Position numbers and translations under genes: made by a program
Assembly (NCBI GenBank): GCA_023248835.1
Contig: JAHFDU010000012.1
Location: forward strand, 1 to 23,340
DNA length: 23,340 nucleotides
Direction of reading: 5' to 3'
Origin: Myxococcales bacterium
GTDB taxonomy: Bacteria > Myxococcota_A > Polyangia > Palsa-1104
The notes under the pieces: model-generated
Database searches by the model: none
Told to the model about the DNA's origin: nothing
Seen by the model: only the letters and a program-made list of their open reading frames with translations
Part shown: positions 23,308 through 23,340 of the stretch, piece after piece
Layout: every line of letters begins with the position of its first letter
Position numbering within the stretch: position 1 is the first letter of the stretch

Positions 23308-23340
23308 AAAGGAGGACTAGAGTAGGTGATTTCATGAATG
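23308..23340 (+). promoter_or_regulatory. Ribosome-binding region for a gene running out of the window
   Basis: AAAGGAGG at 23308-23315 and AGGTG at 23324-23328 precede ATG 23334, and a second ATG lies at 23338. A GTG at 23326 is followed by a stop after two codons and is not a start. Too little sequence remains to judge the gene. Confidence 0.3.

Noticed and set aside
23105..23335. Leftward 76-codon frame at the right end.
   Set aside because: It spans tandem repeats and an inverted repeat, has no domain, and its start lies in the ribosome-binding region of a rightward gene.

Overview
The window is about 23.3 kb of GC-rich bacterial chromosome. It looks like a member of the Myxococcota (the former Deltaproteobacteria), probably Polyangia-like. 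This is an inference from gene style, not a computed placement. The clues are many lipoproteins whose lipobox is followed by Asp/Gly/Ala/Ser-rich linkers, a MopE-type Asp-rich metal-binding motif, a ferritin-like lipoprotein, a Kazal-type lipoprotein, a TatT-like TPR lipoprotein and a YVTN/di-haem cytochrome lipoprotein. No rRNA, tRNA or CRISPR array was seen.

Left part (1-4680): the 3' end of pheT runs tail to tail into an archaeal/fungal-type aspartate-semialdehyde dehydrogenase gene (asd). Upstream of asd on the same strand is a coiled-coil protein gene. A toxin-first HigBA-type module follows. Its promoter carries a perfect inverted repeat, and the toxin message is predicted to be leaderless. 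An unrecognised 216-aa gene closes this part.

Middle (4799-12110): an M20 metallopeptidase gene and a membrane-anchored sulfatase-fold enzyme gene, the latter with a MopE-like insert and Thr at the nucleophile position, run rightward. They meet a four-gene leftward operon: LolA-like protein, outer-membrane barrel, PhnD-like binding protein and TatT-like lipoprotein. This operon looks like an envelope uptake or export system without its own inner-membrane pump.

Accessory spot (12111-12981): a small S23/IVP-type four-helix-bundle gene lies between two perfect 22-bp inverted repeats (12189-12210 and 12798-12819). It has its own candidate promoter just inside one repeat. On its 3' side are a 13-bp perfect hairpin, seven degenerate CTC-ending hexamers and a second long hairpin. 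This compact element is the best candidate for something undescribed.

Right part (12982-23340): a Kazal-domain lipoprotein gene, an adenosine deaminase gene that converges on it, and a ferritin-like lipoprotein gene with a short inverted remnant of the same domain beyond its start. Then comes a tight four-gene rightward operon: FAD amino-oxidase/UGM-like enzyme, 788-aa lipoprotein with an alpha/alpha-toroid-like C-terminal region, GT-C-like membrane glycosyltransferase, and YVTN/di-haem MauG-like lipoprotein. The last two junctions are 4-bp overlaps, which suggests one surface-modification pathway. The final 230 bases hold heptamer tandem repeats, a nested inverted repeat and a ribosome-binding site for a gene beyond the edge.
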